Below the pieces are notes generated by a model, which did not search any database, was not told the DNA's origin, and saw only the letters and a program-made list of their open reading frames with translations. Of a DNA stretch of 13,806 nt, positions 13,337-13,806 are shown piece by piece (the stretch's first letter is position 1; each line of letters begins with the position of its first letter). The position numbers and the translations under genes were made by a program. The DNA comes from JBLMZW01 sp050259035 (GTDB lineage Bacteria > Bacillota > Syntrophomonadia > Syntrophomonadales > DTU052), in the NCBI GenBank assembly GCA_050259035.1, contig JBLMZW010000202.1, positions 1 to 13,806 on the forward strand, read 5' to 3'.

Positions 13337-13806
13337 TCAGTGTCTTTTGCTCAAGAGATTCTTAATAATAAACGTTAATATATAGAAGAAAAATGCGCAG
13401 AGAACAATTGTAGCGCCGGTAGCTGTTTCCCAGTAAAATGAAAGGATAAGCCCTATAATGCCAGATAACAGACTGAATAGGACCGCCAGCAGATTGTAGG
13501 AGCGCATACTCCCGGCAGCATTTCGTGCAGTGGCAGCGGGAAGAACCAGAAGAGAATTAATCACCAGAATCCCAACCCATTGAATTGACACGGTTACAAC
13601 CAGGGCTACTAATATCGCAAAAAAGGTTTCAAAGAATTCTCCATTGACCCGGCGGCTTCGGGCTACAGCCGGGTTAAAACTCGTCAAAAACAGTTTATTG
13701 TAGTATAGTACCCAGGTAAAAAGAACCCCAATTAGAAGCAGTATTAGAAGACCGATCTCTTGAGGCGTAATACTAAGCAGGTCACCAATTAAATAGGATG
13801 AATATC
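13337..13806 (-). CDS. ABC-3 family metal transporter permease, C-terminal part (runs off right edge)
   Basis: Membrane permease of a zinc/manganese/iron ABC importer (ZnuB, MntB, TroC type). The last 155 residues are visible; the frame is open to the window edge, so the N-terminus lies outside. Typical features: a membrane helix LLILLLIGVLFTWVLYY, the coupling segment KLFLTSFNPAVARSRRV that contacts the ATPase, then IQWVGILVINSLLVLPAATAR, LLSGIIGLILSFYWETATGATIVL and a final helix. The family's Fxx-A-R-x-x-G loop reads FNPAVARSRRV, with valine for the usual glycine. Ends near the acyl-CoA dehydrogenase terminator in convergent orientation. Metal specificity is not visible here; the ATPase and binding protein should lie to the right. 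Confidence 0.9.
   Translation of the reverse strand, partial: YSSYLIGDLLSITPQEIGLLILLLIGVLFTWVLYYNKLFLTSFNPAVARSRRVNGEFFETFFAILVALVVTVSIQWVGILVINSLLVLPAATARNAAGSMRSYNLLAVLFSLLSGIIGLILSFYWETATGATIVLCAFFFYILTFIIKNLLSKRH

Noticed and set aside
1..13806. CRISPR arrays, tRNA or rRNA genes, insertion sequences
   Set aside because: No regularly spaced repeats, tRNA cloverleaf signatures, rRNA segments or intact transposase genes were seen on either strand.

Overview
The window looks like a chromosomal segment from a strictly anaerobic, low-to-mid GC Firmicute, probably a clostridial fatty-acid or butyrate metabolising organism of the Syntrophomonadaceae/Peptococcaceae type. This rests on a Tat-exported [NiFe] hydrogenase, a butyryl-CoA:acetate CoA-transferase, a large acyl-CoA dehydrogenase, strong purine-rich ribosome binding sites and a sigma-54 regulator controlling catabolism. 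The organism name is inference; nothing in the window identifies it directly.

Left part (1-4000, all on the minus strand): a nickel-centred region. Reading in the direction of transcription it holds a DUF3842 protein, an FmdE-family protein, and a fusion of a CooT nickel-binding domain to a DUF4198 domain. A roughly 500-base regulatory interval follows, then hypA, hypB and the start of a [NiFe] hydrogenase small subunit that runs off the left edge. The interval contains what I read as a molybdenum-cofactor (Moco-class) riboswitch with its own -10 box, two consecutive intrinsic terminators, and a separate hypA promoter overlapped by an FNR/CRP-type palindrome.

Middle part (4100-7200, minus strand): a PAS/AAA+/Fis sigma-54 activator is followed by a terminator and a near-consensus -24/-12 promoter driving the CoA-transferase gene, which has its own terminator. 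This is a self-contained regulator-target pair for short-chain fatty acid CoA transfer.

Right part (7300-13300, plus strand): a three-gene envelope-polymer acylation cassette (membrane-anchored SGNH protein, MBOAT acyltransferase, and a 37-residue protein with a DltX-like C-terminus) closed by a strong terminator. Then come a class I SAM methyltransferase, a 466-base gene-poor leader, and a 610-residue acyl-CoA dehydrogenase with a strong terminator. The right edge holds the C-terminal part of an ABC-3 (ZnuB/MntB-type) metal transporter permease on the minus strand.

Most interesting points: the small DltX-like gene that completes the MBOAT cassette; the Moco-class riboswitch placed upstream of hydrogenase maturation genes rather than Mo/W genes; the CooT-DUF4198 fusion; and the apparent CTG start of hypB.
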